Made by a program: the position numbers and the translations under genes. Under the pieces are notes generated by a model. It did no database searches, was not told the origin of the DNA, and was given only the letters and a program-made list of their open reading frames with translations. 64,000 nucleotides of DNA from Actinomycetota bacterium (GTDB lineage Bacteria > Actinomycetota > Actinomycetes > Propionibacteriales > Propionibacteriaceae), in the NCBI GenBank assembly GCA_020161015.1, contig JAIUOT010000056.1, positions 124,001 through 188,000 on the forward strand. Reading direction: 5' to 3'. Below are positions 18,123 through 25,134 of this stretch, in pieces (the stretch's first letter is position 1; each line of letters opens with the position of its first letter).

Positions 18123-18179
18123 ATGGCAGTTCCCCTTCGTCCCGCCACCGCGGTGGCGGGCTCCCTGATCGGCCCCTGA
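18123..18179 (+). CDS. 18-residue leader peptide translationally coupled to the ABC transporter
   Basis: Reads MAVPLRPATAVAGSLIGP and ends TGA at 18177-18179, whose last base is the first base of the ABC ATPase ATG (TGATG). A GGAGAGG Shine-Dalgarno lies 4-10 bases before its ATG, stronger than anything directly before the ATPase. Short coupled ORFs of this kind precede many antibiotic-responsive ABC and rRNA-methylase genes, where ribosome stalling sets expression. No homology can be judged at this length. Confidence 0.45.
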   Translation: MAVPLRPATAVAGSLIGP

Positions 18180-18976
18180 TGGCCGTCGACCTCGCGATCC
18201 GCGCACGGGACGTGCGCAAGGAGTACGGCGCCGTGCACGCCGTCGACGGCCTCGACCTCGCGGTGCACCGCGGCGAGATCTACGGCTTCCTCGGACGCAA
18301 CGGCGCAGGCAAGACGACCACCATCCGCATGCTGCTGGGGCTGATCCGGCCGACCGCCGGGGTGGTCGAGGTGCTCGGCCACGACGTCGCCGGCCCCCGC
18401 CGCGAGTGGCTGCGCCGCGTGGGCTTCCTCGTCGAGAGCGCGTCGGCCTACCCGAACCTGACGGTGCGGGAGAACCTCGAGCTCCATCGCCGGCTCACCG
18501 GCGCCCCGCGCCGGTCCGTCGAGGAGCAGATCGAGCGGCTGGACCTGGGCGCCTACGCCACCCGGAGGGCAGGCACCCTGTCGCTGGGCAACAAGCAGCG
18601 CCTGTCGCTGGCCCGGGCGCTCCTGCACTCCCCCGAGCTGCTGGTGCTGGACGAACCGGCCAACGGCCTCGATCCCGCGGGCATCGTCGAGGTGCGGGAG
18701 CTGCTGCGCTCGGCGGCCCGCGACCACGGCGTGACCGTGTTCATGTCGTCCCACATCCTCGCGGAGGTGGCCCACCTCGCCGATCGCATCGGCATCGTGC
18801 ACGCCGGACGCCTGGTCGAGGAAGCGCCCCGCGACGTGCTCGCCCAGCGGGCCCGGGAGTACCTCGCCGGCGCGTTCACCGAGCAGCAGCGCCAGGACGC
18901 CCTGCTCACCGCCGATCTCGAGCGCTACTTCCTCGCCCGGACCGGCGCCGACGCCGAGGCGGTGGACCGTGGCTGA
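18179..18976 (+). CDS. ABC transporter ATP-binding protein (BcrA-like)
   Basis: 265 residues. Walker A GRNGAGKTTTI, signature LSLGNKQRLSLARAL, Walker B LLVLDEPANGLDP and the switch His in FMSSHIL are all present. The AIDGLDLAVHRGEIYGFLG-type start and short C-terminal extension match BcrA/NodI drug and peptide exporters. It energises the permease encoded next, whose GTG at 18969 overlaps this stop by 8 bases. Start ATG 18179 is chosen because it overlaps the leader stop; the longer frame from 18110 covers the leader region. Probable role: export of or immunity to a membrane-active peptide antibiotic, by family only. Confidence 0.9.
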   Translation: MAVDLAIRARDVRKEYGAVHAVDGLDLAVHRGEIYGFLGRNGAGKTTTIRMLLGLIRPTAGVVEVLGHDVAGPRREWLRRVGFLVESASAYPNLTVRENLELHRRLTGAPRRSVEEQIERLDLGAYATRRAGTLSLGNKQRLSLARALLHSPELLVLDEPANGLDPAGIVEVRELLRSAARDHGVTVFMSSHILAEVAHLADRIGIVHAGRLVEEAPRDVLAQRAREYLAGAFTEQQRQDALLTADLERYFLARTGADAEAVDRG

Positions 18977-19742
18977 CGTCATCGCCGCAGAGTTCGCCAA
19001 GCTGCGCCGCTCCGGCGTCCCGTGGGTGACGGCCGCGGTCATGGTGGTCGCCGTGCTGGGCGCCGCGCTGCTGATCTGGATCGTGCGGGACCCCGAGCGT
19101 GCCGCGTCCCTGGGCCTGCTGGGGACGAAGGCCAACCTCGCCGGCCTCGAGGCCACCTGGACGGCGTTCGGGACCTACGTGACCGCGATCGCCGGCGCCG
19201 GCGGGCTGCTGCTGCTGGCGTTCGTCGTCACGTACCTGTTCGGGCGGGAGTACGCCGACGACACCGCCAAGAACATGCTCGGGCTGCCCACGCCGCGCTG
19301 GCGGTTCGTCGTGGCGAAGCTCGCCGTGGCCGCAGCCTGGTGGCTGGCCCTCGTCGCGCTCCTGCTCGCCGCGGCCTTCGGGACGGGCGCCCTCCTGGAC
19401 CTCGACGGCTTCTCCGGCGCGGCGGCGGCCGGGATCGTCGGCGGGACGCTGTTCGCGGCCGGGGTGAGCTTCCTGCTGGTGCCCGTGTGCGCGTGGATCA
19501 CCATCGCCACCCGCAGCTACCTCGCACCGCTCGGCTTCGCGCTGGGCATGCTGCTGCTGGGCAACCTGCTCGGCCACACGGAGTGGGCGAGCTGGTTCCC
19601 ATGGTCGATCGTCGCGCTGCTGGCGACCGGCGCCGGGGGCCCCACCGTCCTGCCGTGGACGAGCTACGCCGTGCTCGTCGCCACGTTCGCCGCCGGGGTC
19701 GCCGGCGCGATCCACCGACTCGCCCACGCCGACAACCCCTAG
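18969..19742 (+). CDS. ABC-2 type permease (BcrB-like)
   Basis: 257 residues, six predicted helices. The first is preceded by ADVIAAEFAKLRRSG, typical of ABC-2 permeases; the FGREYADDTAKNMLGLPTPR cytoplasmic loop after the second helix is a hallmark of bacitracin or lantibiotic permeases (coupling helix). It overlaps the ATPase by 8 bases, so the two are a unit. No sensor kinase or response regulator is nearby, which leaves the coupled leader peptide as the only visible control. Confidence 0.88.
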   Translation: MADVIAAEFAKLRRSGVPWVTAAVMVVAVLGAALLIWIVRDPERAASLGLLGTKANLAGLEATWTAFGTYVTAIAGAGGLLLLAFVVTYLFGREYADDTAKNMLGLPTPRWRFVVAKLAVAAAWWLALVALLLAAAFGTGALLDLDGFSGAAAAGIVGGTLFAAGVSFLLVPVCAWITIATRSYLAPLGFALGMLLLGNLLGHTEWASWFPWSIVALLATGAGGPTVLPWTSYAVLVATFAAGVAGAIHRLAHADNP

Positions 19743-19822
19743 GGAGACCACCATGCACGCCCGCGCAGCAGGACCGGCCGCCGCACCGCACGCCGACGCC
19801 CGGGGCGAGGAGGCCGGCCGCC

Positions 19823-20275
19823 GTGCGCGCCGGTGACATCGCCGAGCCCTACCCGGTGGTGGGGCTTTCGACGTCCGCCCTTGTGGCGGCCCGGCTGATG
19901 GCCCGGGACCGCCTTCCCGGCCTCGTGGTCACCGACGACGACGGGGTGCCGCAGGCGGTCCTGCCGGCGTCCCAGGTGGTGCGCTTCATGGTGCCCGACT
20001 ACGTGCAGGACGACCCCGCGCTGGCCGGCGTGCTGGGCGAGGTCCCCACCGACCGGATCACCGCACGGCTCGCGGCGACGCGGGTGGCCGACCTGCTGCC
20101 CACGCACACGGTGGAACTGCCGGTGCTCAAGCCGGAGGACACGGTGATCGAGCTCGCGGCGATGATGGCGCGCCTGCGCAGCCCGCTGTGCGCGGTCTTC
20201 GACGGCACGCGCGTCGTGGGCGTGGTCACGGCGGCGCACCTCCTCGCCCTCGTCTGCGGGGAGGGCCCCGCATGA
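19823..20275 (+). CDS. Paired CBS-domain protein coupled to an ion transporter
   Basis: 150 residues: two CBS motifs (MVVGLSTSALVAARLM-type start as YPVVGLSTSALVAARLMARD, then VADLLPTHTVELPVLKPEDT), a Bateman module that binds adenine nucleotides. GTG 19823 has GGCGAGGAGG 9 bases upstream. A 27-codon frame from ATG 19752 overlaps this start and might be a leader, but support is thin. The stop overlaps the carrier's ATG 20272 as ATGA, so the CBS protein is probably an adenylate-sensing gate or regulator of that carrier; this is inferred from coupling. Confidence 0.8.
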   Translation: MRAGDIAEPYPVVGLSTSALVAARLMARDRLPGLVVTDDDGVPQAVLPASQVVRFMVPDYVQDDPALAGVLGEVPTDRITARLAATRVADLLPTHTVELPVLKPEDTVIELAAMMARLRSPLCAVFDGTRVVGVVTAAHLLALVCGEGPA

Positions 20276-21549
20276 TGATCGTCGCGATCATCGTCTTCAG
20301 CATCGTCTACCTGCTGATCGCGTCCGAACGCGTGAACCGCGTCGCGGCAGCGCTGGCCGGGGCCGGGGTGGTGCTCGCGGTCGGCGTGGTGGGATCGCAC
20401 GACGCGTTCTTCTCCGCCGAGACCGGCATCGACTGGAACGTGGTCTTCCTGCTGTTCGGGATGATGGTGATCGTCGGCGTGCTGCGCCAGACCGGGGTGT
20501 TCGAGTACGTGGCGATCTGGGCGGCGAAGCTGGCCAGGGGGCGCCCGTTCCGGGTGATGGCGCTGCTGTGCCTGATCACGGCCGTCGCCTCTGCCGGGCT
20601 CGACAACGTGACGACCGTGCTGCTGGTCGCGCCGGTCACCGTTCTGGTCTGCGAGCGGATCGGCGTCCGCCCGGTGCCGTTCCTCATCGCGGAGGCGCTG
20701 GCGTCCAACATCGGCGGCACGGCAACCCTCGTCGGCGACCCGCCCAACCTGATCGTGGCCAGCCGGTCCGGGCTCACCTTCAGCGACTTCCTGGTGAACC
20801 TCGGCCCGATCGTGATCGTGATGCTGGTGGTGTTCATCGGGCTGTCGCGCGTGCTGTTCCGCAAGGACTTCGTCGCCGATCCCGCGCAGGTAGCGCAGGT
20901 GATGGAGCTGGACGAGCGCGAGGCGATCCAGGACAGGGCGCTGCTCGTGCGCAGCCTGGCCGTGCTCGCCCTCGTGCTGGCCGGGTTCACGCTCCACGGG
21001 GTGCTGCACCTGGAGCCGTCCGTGGTCGCGCTGCTCGGCGCGGGGCTGCTGGTGGCGATCAGCGGGCTGCCGGCCCGGTCGTACCTGGTGGAGGTGGAGT
21101 GGGAGACGCTGCTCTTCTTCGCCGGGCTGTTCATCCTGGTCGGCTCGCTGGTGAAGACCGGCGTGATCGACCACCTCGCTTCCGCGCTGGTGACGGCGAC
21201 CGGCGACAGCGTCCAGGGCGCGATGATGCTGCTGCTGTGGGGGTCGGCCGCGCTGTCGGCGATCATCGACAACATCCCGTTCGTGGCCACGATGACGCCC
21301 GTCGTCGACCAGCTGGTGGGCGGCGCCGGCCCCTTCGCCGGCCAGAACGGGCTGTGGTGGGCGCTGGTGCTCGGCGCCGACCTGGGCGGGAACGCGACCG
21401 CGATCGGCGCCAGCGCGAACGTGGTGGTGACCGGCATCTCCAAGCGCAACGGCCATCCCATCTCGTTCTGGGAGTTCACCCGCTACGGCTCGGTCGTGGC
21501 CCTGGTCACCCTTGTCATCGCGACGCCGTACCTGCTGCTGCGGTACTGA
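20272..21549 (+). CDS. ArsB/NhaD-like (ion transporter superfamily) carrier
   Basis: 425 residues, 10-12 predicted helices. Family signatures: the re-entrant motifs ALASNIGGTATLVGDPPNLIVA and GADLGGNATAIGASANVVVTG, and AIIDNIPFVATMTPV. These fit the ArsB/NhaD/citrate group, which moves anions or exchanges Na+ for H+. No arsR, arsC or arsA is nearby, so an arsenite function is not supported. The tightly coupled CBS protein suggests control by cellular energy state. ATG 20272 (overlap with the CBS stop) is preferred over ATG 20275. Confidence 0.85.
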   Translation: MMIVAIIVFSIVYLLIASERVNRVAAALAGAGVVLAVGVVGSHDAFFSAETGIDWNVVFLLFGMMVIVGVLRQTGVFEYVAIWAAKLARGRPFRVMALLCLITAVASAGLDNVTTVLLVAPVTVLVCERIGVRPVPFLIAEALASNIGGTATLVGDPPNLIVASRSGLTFSDFLVNLGPIVIVMLVVFIGLSRVLFRKDFVADPAQVAQVMELDEREAIQDRALLVRSLAVLALVLAGFTLHGVLHLEPSVVALLGAGLLVAISGLPARSYLVEVEWETLLFFAGLFILVGSLVKTGVIDHLASALVTATGDSVQGAMMLLLWGSAALSAIIDNIPFVATMTPVVDQLVGGAGPFAGQNGLWWALVLGADLGGNATAIGASANVVVTGISKRNGHPISFWEFTRYGSVVALVTLVIATPYLLLRY

Positions 21550-21669
21550 CCAGCTGCGCACAACTGCCCAGGTGGCCCCCGGGGAGCTCCGCGGCGCACC
21601 TACGCTGGAGGTACCAGTTCTGGAGTCGCCGCCCGGGTACCTTGCACGGACCGGTAGAGATGCGACGCC

Positions 21670-22764
21670 ATGACACTCACCAGCCCCCTTCCCGCGACCC
21701 GAGGTTCCGCGGTGCGCGAGGAACTCGCCCGCCGCACGCGCAGCTTCACCGAGCTGGCGCAGACCGTCCGCGAACGCGGGCTGAACACCCGGACGCGCTG
21801 GTTCTACAGCCTGCTGTTCGCCGGACTCGCCCTCGCGCTGGCCGGGGCGTTCACCGGCTTCGTGCTGCTCGGCCACTCCTGGTTCCAGTTGCTGATCGCT
21901 GCGGCGCTCGGCGTGATCTTCACCCAGTTCGCCTTCGTCGGACACGAGGCGTCCCACCGGCAGGTGCTGGGCTCCGGGCCGGCCAACGACCGCTTGGGAC
22001 GCGTCCTGTCGACCTTCTTCGTCGGCATCAGCTACTCGTGGTGGATGACCAAGCACACCCGCCACCACGGCAACCCCAACAAGGTCGGCAAGGACCCCGA
22101 CATCGCCCTGGGAAACGTGGCTTTCACCGTCGAGGACGCCGTGACCACGACCGGGCTGCGCGGATGGATCGTCCGCCGTCAGGGGTGGTTGTTCTTCCCG
22201 CTGCTGCCGCTGGTGGGGCTCGACCTGCACCAGGAGTCGATCCGCTCACTGTTCGCGCGGCGGCCGGTGCCGGGCCGCGCGGTGGAGCTCGCCCTGATCG
22301 GGGTGCGGTTCGGGCTCTACGTCGGCGCCCTGCTGTGGCTGCTGCCGGTCGGCATGGCGTTCGCGTTCCTCGGCGTCCAGCTCGCCGTATTCGGCGTGTA
22401 CATGGGCCTGAGCTTCTCGCCCAACCACATCGGCATGCGGATCGTGCCGGCAGAGGCGCGGCTGGACTTCCTCGACAAGCAGGTGCTCACCTCGCGCAAC
22501 GTCTCCGGCGGCTGGTGGATGACGGCGCTGATGGGCGGGCTCAACTACCAGATCGAGCACCACCTGTTCCCGAGCATACCCCGTCCCCACCTGCACCGGG
22601 CCGCGGCGCTCGTCCGCGAGCACTGCCGCGAGCACGGCGTCGAGTACACAGAGACGTCGCTGGCGCGGGCGCTGGGCATCGTGGTGCGCCACATGAACGA
22701 CGTGGGACTGGCCGCGTCCCGCACGTTCCGCTGCCCGACCTCCGCGGCCCTCGGGCGTCCCTGA
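21670..22764 (+). CDS. Membrane fatty acid / acyl-CoA desaturase
   Basis: 364 residues. The three histidine boxes for the di-iron site are complete: GHEASHRQVLG, HTRHHGNPN and YQIEHHLFPSIPRPHL. Two hydrophobic hairpins (about residues 50-90 and 210-245) place it in the membrane. This clade (DesA-like linoleoyl-type) introduces a double bond into acyl chains with O2 and ferredoxin or cytochrome electrons. It stands alone with about 120 bases upstream. Desaturases are often cold-induced; the following DEAD-box gene is also a typical cold-response gene, but they have separate leaders. Confidence 0.92.
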   Translation: MTLTSPLPATRGSAVREELARRTRSFTELAQTVRERGLNTRTRWFYSLLFAGLALALAGAFTGFVLLGHSWFQLLIAAALGVIFTQFAFVGHEASHRQVLGSGPANDRLGRVLSTFFVGISYSWWMTKHTRHHGNPNKVGKDPDIALGNVAFTVEDAVTTTGLRGWIVRRQGWLFFPLLPLVGLDLHQESIRSLFARRPVPGRAVELALIGVRFGLYVGALLWLLPVGMAFAFLGVQLAVFGVYMGLSFSPNHIGMRIVPAEARLDFLDKQVLTSRNVSGGWWMTALMGGLNYQIEHHLFPSIPRPHLHRAAALVREHCREHGVEYTETSLARALGIVVRHMNDVGLAASRTFRCPTSAALGRP

Positions 22765-22821
22765 GGCACCTCTCCCGACCCATCCGCGGACCCCTCGTTC
22801 CGGGGTTCGGGGCCGGGTGTG

Positions 22822-22953
22822 GGATACTGGACGTCAGGGCGCGACTGTCGCAGCCCGGCATCGCACCACATTCCGCACCGCGCCGGTGGCCAACCATCGA
22901 GGACGCGAGCGGACCTGGACCGTGGTGATCACCTTCGTGAAGGAAGCATCCTT
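22822..22953 (+). promoter_or_regulatory. 5' leader of the DEAD-box helicase gene with two alternative hairpins over the ribosome site
   Basis: A GATACT at 22822-22827 may be the -10 box, leaving a leader of over 110 bases. Next to the TTG start, the Shine-Dalgarno GAAGGA (22939-22944) can pair upstream (CCTTCGTGAAGG, 22932-22943) or downstream (AAGGAAGCATCCTT, 22940-22953). The two hairpins exclude each other. A 10-bp palindrome GGTGATCACC at 22924-22933 overlaps the first arm. This looks like a temperature- or autoregulation-sensitive switch. Confidence 0.45.
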
Positions 22954-24399
22954 TTGTTGCACGCACTCCCCGACCCGGTGACGTTCGCGTCCCTGGGCGT
23001 TCCCGCCCGCCTGTCCGAGACCCTCGGCCGCGGCGGCATCACCGACCCGTTCCCGATCCAGTCGGCCACGTTGCCCGACACCCTCGCCGGCCGCGACGTC
23101 CTGGGACGCGGACGCACCGGCTCCGGCAAGACCCTCGCCTTCGCGCTGCCGCTGGTGGCCCGGATCGCGCGCCTGGTGCCGTCGGCGTCCGGCCTCGCGC
23201 CGTCCAGTCGTCCCGGCGCCCCCCGCGGGCTCGTGCTCGCGCCGACCCGCGAGCTCGCCAGCCAGATCCTCGCCACGATCGAGCCGCTGGCCTCGGCCGC
23301 CGGCCTGTCCGCCATGACGATCTTCGGCGGGGTGAGCCAGGCGGGCCAGGTGCGCCAGCTCCGCGCCGGGGCGGACATCGTGGTGGCCACGCCCGGCCGC
23401 CTGGAGGACCTCCTGTCCCAGAAGCTGATCCGGCTGGACGCGGTGGCCGTCACGGTGATCGACGAGGCGGACCACATGGCCGACCTGGGCTTCCTGCCCG
23501 GCGTCACCCGGATCCTCGCCGCCACCCCCACAGGTACGCAGCGCCTGCTGTTCTCGGCAACGCTCGACCACGGCGTCGACAAGCTCGTGGCCCGCTTCCT
23601 CGCGCACCCGCTGGTGCACAGCGTGGACACCGCCGAGTCGCCGGTCGCAGCGATGACCCACCACGTGTTCCTCGTCGAGGACGCCTCCCAGAAGCGACGC
23701 GTGGTCCACCAGCTCGCCGGGGGTACGAGCCGCCGGCTGCTGTTCACCCGCACCAAGCACCAGGCCCGCAAGCTGGCCCGCGAGCTCACCGCCGGAGGCA
23801 TCCCCGCGGTCGAGTTGCACGGCAACCTGTCCCAGAACGCCCGTGAGCGGGGGCTGAAGGCCTTCGCGGACGGACGGGTGAAGGTCATGGTCGCCACCGA
23901 CATCGCGGCGCGCGGGATCCACGTCGACGGCATCGACCTCGTCGTCCACGTCGATCCGCCGGCCGAGCACAAGGCCTACCTGCACCGTTCGGGCCGCACC
24001 GCGCGCGCCGGCAACGACGGCGAGGTGATCACGCTGGTGCTCCCGGAGCAGCGCCGTGACTTCACCGGCCTGGCCCGCGCGGCGAAGATCACCGCCCAGC
24101 CGACCGCCGTCCGCGCCGGTGACCAGCGCGTGGCCGACCTCGTCGGCACGCCGGCCGCGGCCGTCGACCCGGGACAGGCCCCGTCCGCCGCGGCACGCCA
24201 GGGCGAGCCGCAGCCGGCACGCCGTCCCCGTCCGTCGTCGGGAACCGCCCGCAGCACCACGGACGGACGCCGCTCCACCGCCGGTGGGCCGCGCCGCCCG
24301 GGCTCCTCGGTCGGCCGGGCCGACAACGTCGTGGCGATCTCACGCCAGGGCACCCGGAGCCGCCGCCACACCGGTGGCGGCCGGCGGCGCAGCGCCTAG
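22954..24399 (+). CDS. DEAD-box RNA helicase
   Basis: 481 residues from TTG 22954. Helicase core motifs in order: FPIQSATLP (Q motif), GRTGSGKT (I), PTRELASQ (Ia), TPGRLEDL (Ib), DEAD at VIDEADHMADLG (II), FSATLD (III), RLLFTRTKHQARKL (IV), TDIAARGIHVDGIDLVVHVD (V), HRSGRTARAG (VI). A ~100-residue Arg/Ser/Pro-rich tail follows, fitting RNA binding. It unwinds mRNA or rRNA duplexes, often at low temperature. TTG is chosen because GAAGGA is 9 bases upstream; the longer frame from 22819 begins in the leader. Its stop overlaps the convergent kinase gene stop by 4 bases. Confidence 0.92.
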   Translation: MLHALPDPVTFASLGVPARLSETLGRGGITDPFPIQSATLPDTLAGRDVLGRGRTGSGKTLAFALPLVARIARLVPSASGLAPSSRPGAPRGLVLAPTRELASQILATIEPLASAAGLSAMTIFGGVSQAGQVRQLRAGADIVVATPGRLEDLLSQKLIRLDAVAVTVIDEADHMADLGFLPGVTRILAATPTGTQRLLFSATLDHGVDKLVARFLAHPLVHSVDTAESPVAAMTHHVFLVEDASQKRRVVHQLAGGTSRRLLFTRTKHQARKLARELTAGGIPAVELHGNLSQNARERGLKAFADGRVKVMVATDIAARGIHVDGIDLVVHVDPPAEHKAYLHRSGRTARAGNDGEVITLVLPEQRRDFTGLARAAKITAQPTAVRAGDQRVADLVGTPAAAVDPGQAPSAAARQGEPQPARRPRPSSGTARSTTDGRRSTAGGPRRPGSSVGRADNVVAISRQGTRSRRHTGGGRRRSA

Positions 24400-24824
24400 C
24401 CCGCCTGCGGTCGCCCGCGGACCTTCCGCGCGCTCCAGACGTTCCCCGCGGCGTCGTGGCGGTAGGTGAGCTCGTCGACCATCAGTTCGATCAGGGCGAG
24501 GCCCCGGCCGCTCTCGGCCTCCTCCCCGGGCATCCGTGGCTCGGGGGGGCCGGCGAGGGGTTCCCCGGTGTCGGTCGTCTCCAGGCGCAGCTCGTCCGCG
24601 GTGATGGTGAGCGCGACCTCGCAGAACACCGGGCGGTGCGGGTTGTTCTGGATCACGTTGGTGACCAGCTCGCTGAGCACGGTCTCCATCACCATGCGTT
24701 CGGGCACGCTGACGTCAGCGCGCTCGGCCCAGACGCGCTCGAGGAAGTCGTGCGCGTCGTCCACGGTGTCCGGCGGGCTGTGGACGACGGCGCTGTAGCT
24801 AGTTCCGGAAGGCGTCATCGGCAT
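24396..24824 (-). CDS. RsbW-like serine kinase / anti-sigma ATPase
   Basis: 142 residues, GHKL ATPase fold: N box ELVTNVIQNN, G1 TTDTGEPL, G2 SGRGLALIELMVDELTYR. In partner switching such proteins phosphorylate a STAS antagonist and hold a target (usually a sigma factor) inactive. No sigma factor is adjacent; the neighbours are a polysaccharide synthase, the STAS protein it overlaps by 26 bases, and a PP2C phosphatase. So its partner may be the synthase or a distant sigma factor. ATG 24824 is used; ATG 24818 is also possible. Confidence 0.85.
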   Translation of the reverse strand: MPMTPSGTSYSAVVHSPPDTVDDAHDFLERVWAERADVSVPERMVMETVLSELVTNVIQNNPHRPVFCEVALTITADELRLETTDTGEPLAGPPEPRMPGEEAESGRGLALIELMVDELTYRHDAAGNVWSARKVRGRPQAG

Positions 24825-25134
24825 TGGCGTACGGCTTCAGGATCCGGTCGACATTCGACAGCTGGAGGACGAGGGCGACCTGCTCGCCCACCCCGGCGAG
24901 CCGCAGGTCGCCCCCGGCCTGGCGCGCGGTCTTGAGCGAGGCGATCAGCGCCCCCAGGCCGGAGGAGTCCATGAAGTCGACGCCCGACAGGTCGACCACC
25001 ACCCGCGGGCGACCGGACTGGACCGCCCGCGTGACGGTGTCGCGCAGCTCGGGCGCCGCGACCATGTTGAGCCGGCCGTCCGGCCGGACGACGGCGATGT
25101 CCTCGCCCACCGGGTCGGTGCGGAATTGCGTCAC
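24799..25134 (-). CDS. STAS-domain anti-anti-sigma factor (RsbV/SpoIIAA-like)
   Basis: 111 residues, a single STAS domain. The phosphorylation segment VDLSGVDFMDSSGLGALIA holds the target Ser at position 57 or 58. GTG 25134 overlaps the TGA of the upstream synthase as GTGA. In the usual scheme the phosphatase (27098-28408) removes the phosphate, freeing this protein to sequester the kinase (24396-24824). Its place right after a glycosyltransferase suggests the switch controls polymer synthesis. The long upstream frame extension is not used. Confidence 0.9.
   Translation of the reverse strand: MTQFRTDPVGEDIAVVRPDGRLNMVAAPELRDTVTRAVQSGRPRVVVDLSGVDFMDSSGLGALIASLKTARQAGGDLRLAGVGEQVALVLQLSNVDRILKPYANADDAFRN

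Noticed and set aside
19752-19835. 27-codon frame before the CBS gene
   Set aside because: The ribosome site is weak and the Ala/Arg-rich composition is expected by chance in this G+C range. Mentioned only as a possibility.
20272-21549. Arsenite efflux pump
   Set aside because: The fold fits, but no arsR, arsC or arsA neighbours exist and the partner is a CBS protein.
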